A stretch of DNA of 16,951 bases from an uncultured bacterium. GTDB taxonomy: Bacteria > Planctomycetota > UBA1135 > GCA-002686595. Position numbers and translations under genes: made by a program. Under the pieces are notes generated by a model that saw nothing but the letters and a program-made list of their open reading frames with translations, searched no databases and was not told the origin of the DNA. Below, piece after piece: positions 16,350 to 16,951 of this stretch (within the stretch, counting starts at the first letter, position 1; each line of letters opens with the position of its first letter). Location: contig CADEGS010000080.1 in the NCBI GenBank assembly GCA_902826945.1, positions 1 to 16,951 of the forward strand, written 5' to 3'.

Positions 16350-16951
16350 ATGAAGAAACTCGTCCTGGCCACGGCGCTCCTCGCCGGCGGTCTCCTCGAG
16401 CAACCGACGTTCGGTCACGGCGGCCAGTACCGCGGTCCCGGCGACACCGTACCGCCGGGCGGCGGCGGTGCCGGCGGCGGCGGCGGCACGAACGGCGCGG
16501 GCCCGGCCGGCCCGGCGGCTCCCGCCCCGAGCGCTCCCGGACGCCCCGGCGCCGCGCGCCCCGGCGCGCCGGGCGCGACGACGCAGCGCCGCGGCGGCAC
16601 CGGCGGTGGCGACGCCGGCGCGGACCTGACGCTGTGGTCGTTCTGGTGGGAGTTCAACCGCGAGCCCTACCTCGACTTGAGGAATGCCATCCAGAGCGGC
16701 GGCGCGACGACCGGCAGCGAGGGCTGGTTCCTCGGCCAGGGCCAGCGCGGCGAGGGCAAGGACAGCCTGAAGCCGACCGAGCAGCAGATCCGCCAGAAGG
16801 TGGTGCCGGCGCTGATCGCGGCGCTCGAGAACGAGACGAACAACGACATCGTCACCGGCTGCCTGATCGCGCTGGCCAAGATCGGCGACGAGAAGACCGA
16901 GTCGGGCGAGTCGCGCTTCGAGAAGATCATCGCCAAGGAGCTCTCGAACTC
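16350..16951 (+). CDS. secreted HEAT-repeat protein with Gly/Pro/Ala-rich linker, 3' truncated by window edge
   Basis: The first 200 codons of a gene that is still open at the window end. It opens with MKKLVLATALLAGGLL, a typical signal peptide, with likely cleavage near residues 20-24 before HGGQYRGPGD. Residues 27-90 are a low-complexity linker of Gly, Pro, Ala, Ser and Arg, including GGGG runs. An aromatic motif (LTLWSFWWEFNREPYLDL, residues 93-110) then introduces a helical domain. VVPALIAALEN, followed by DIVTGCLIALAKIGD, reads as a HEAT-type helical repeat; more repeats are expected downstream. Similar secreted proteins with this opening and aromatic motif are recalled from Planctomycetota, which supports the suggested phylum. 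The role is unknown; a protein-binding scaffold is plausible. No good Shine-Dalgarno is seen before the ATG. Confidence 0.82.
   Translation, partial: MKKLVLATALLAGGLLEQPTFGHGGQYRGPGDTVPPGGGGAGGGGGTNGAGPAGPAAPAPSAPGRPGAARPGAPGATTQRRGGTGGGDAGADLTLWSFWWEFNREPYLDLRNAIQSGGATTGSEGWFLGQGQRGEGKDSLKPTEQQIRQKVVPALIAALENETNNDIVTGCLIALAKIGDEKTESGESRFEKIIAKELSN

Overview
The window is a stretch of very GC-rich bacterial chromosome (about three quarters G+C by eye) with tightly packed genes on both strands. The best guess for the source is a high-GC member of the Planctomycetota. Pointers are a secreted HEAT-repeat protein with a long Gly/Pro/Ala linker, a eukaryote-like UAP1-type UDP-sugar pyrophosphorylase, a diheme b558-type succinate dehydrogenase, and several large proteins with no recognisable family. 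The phylum is an inference from gene content, not a proof.

Layout. Bases 1-612 hold the C-terminal part of a FabF-type ketoacyl-ACP synthase. A candidate promoter near 734-762 then leads a five-gene plus-strand run: a small helical protein (815), a zinc alcohol dehydrogenase-like enzyme (1182), a UAP1-like uridylyltransferase (2144), D-Ala-D-Ala ligase (3525) and DapB (4586). The last four are joined by overlapping stops and starts. The last three enzymes all feed peptidoglycan precursors (UDP-sugar, D-Ala-D-Ala, diaminopimelate). A tRNA-Leu(CAA) gene with encoded CCA follows (5327-5412), then a hypothetical gene (5455).

From 6034 to 8295 two genes lie on the minus strand. One encodes a secreted, probably beta-propeller protein whose leader contains a well-conserved cobalamin riboswitch (7448-7580). 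This is the most interesting feature of the window: it suggests a secreted vitamin B12 capture protein, comparable in logic to Bacteroides BtuG. The other encodes a CvpA-family membrane protein. A 557-residue protein of unknown family (8432, plus) converges on a GyrI-like lipoprotein (10122-10742, minus), with a GC-rich hairpin spanning both stop codons.

From 10992 a MaoC-like hydratase gene overlaps a small cysteine-containing gene by 4 bases. This pair converges on a histidine phosphatase gene, with a 9-bp hairpin between them. The sdhC-sdhA-sdhB operon (12694-16078) encodes a complete succinate:quinone oxidoreductase with all expected FAD, Fe-S and haem ligands. The window ends inside the gene for a secreted HEAT-repeat protein (16350 onward).

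No mobile elements, CRISPR arrays, rRNA genes or clear pseudogenes were seen. Regulatory signals are GC-tolerant: candidate -10 boxes follow the pattern TAnnnT, and some genes may be leaderless.
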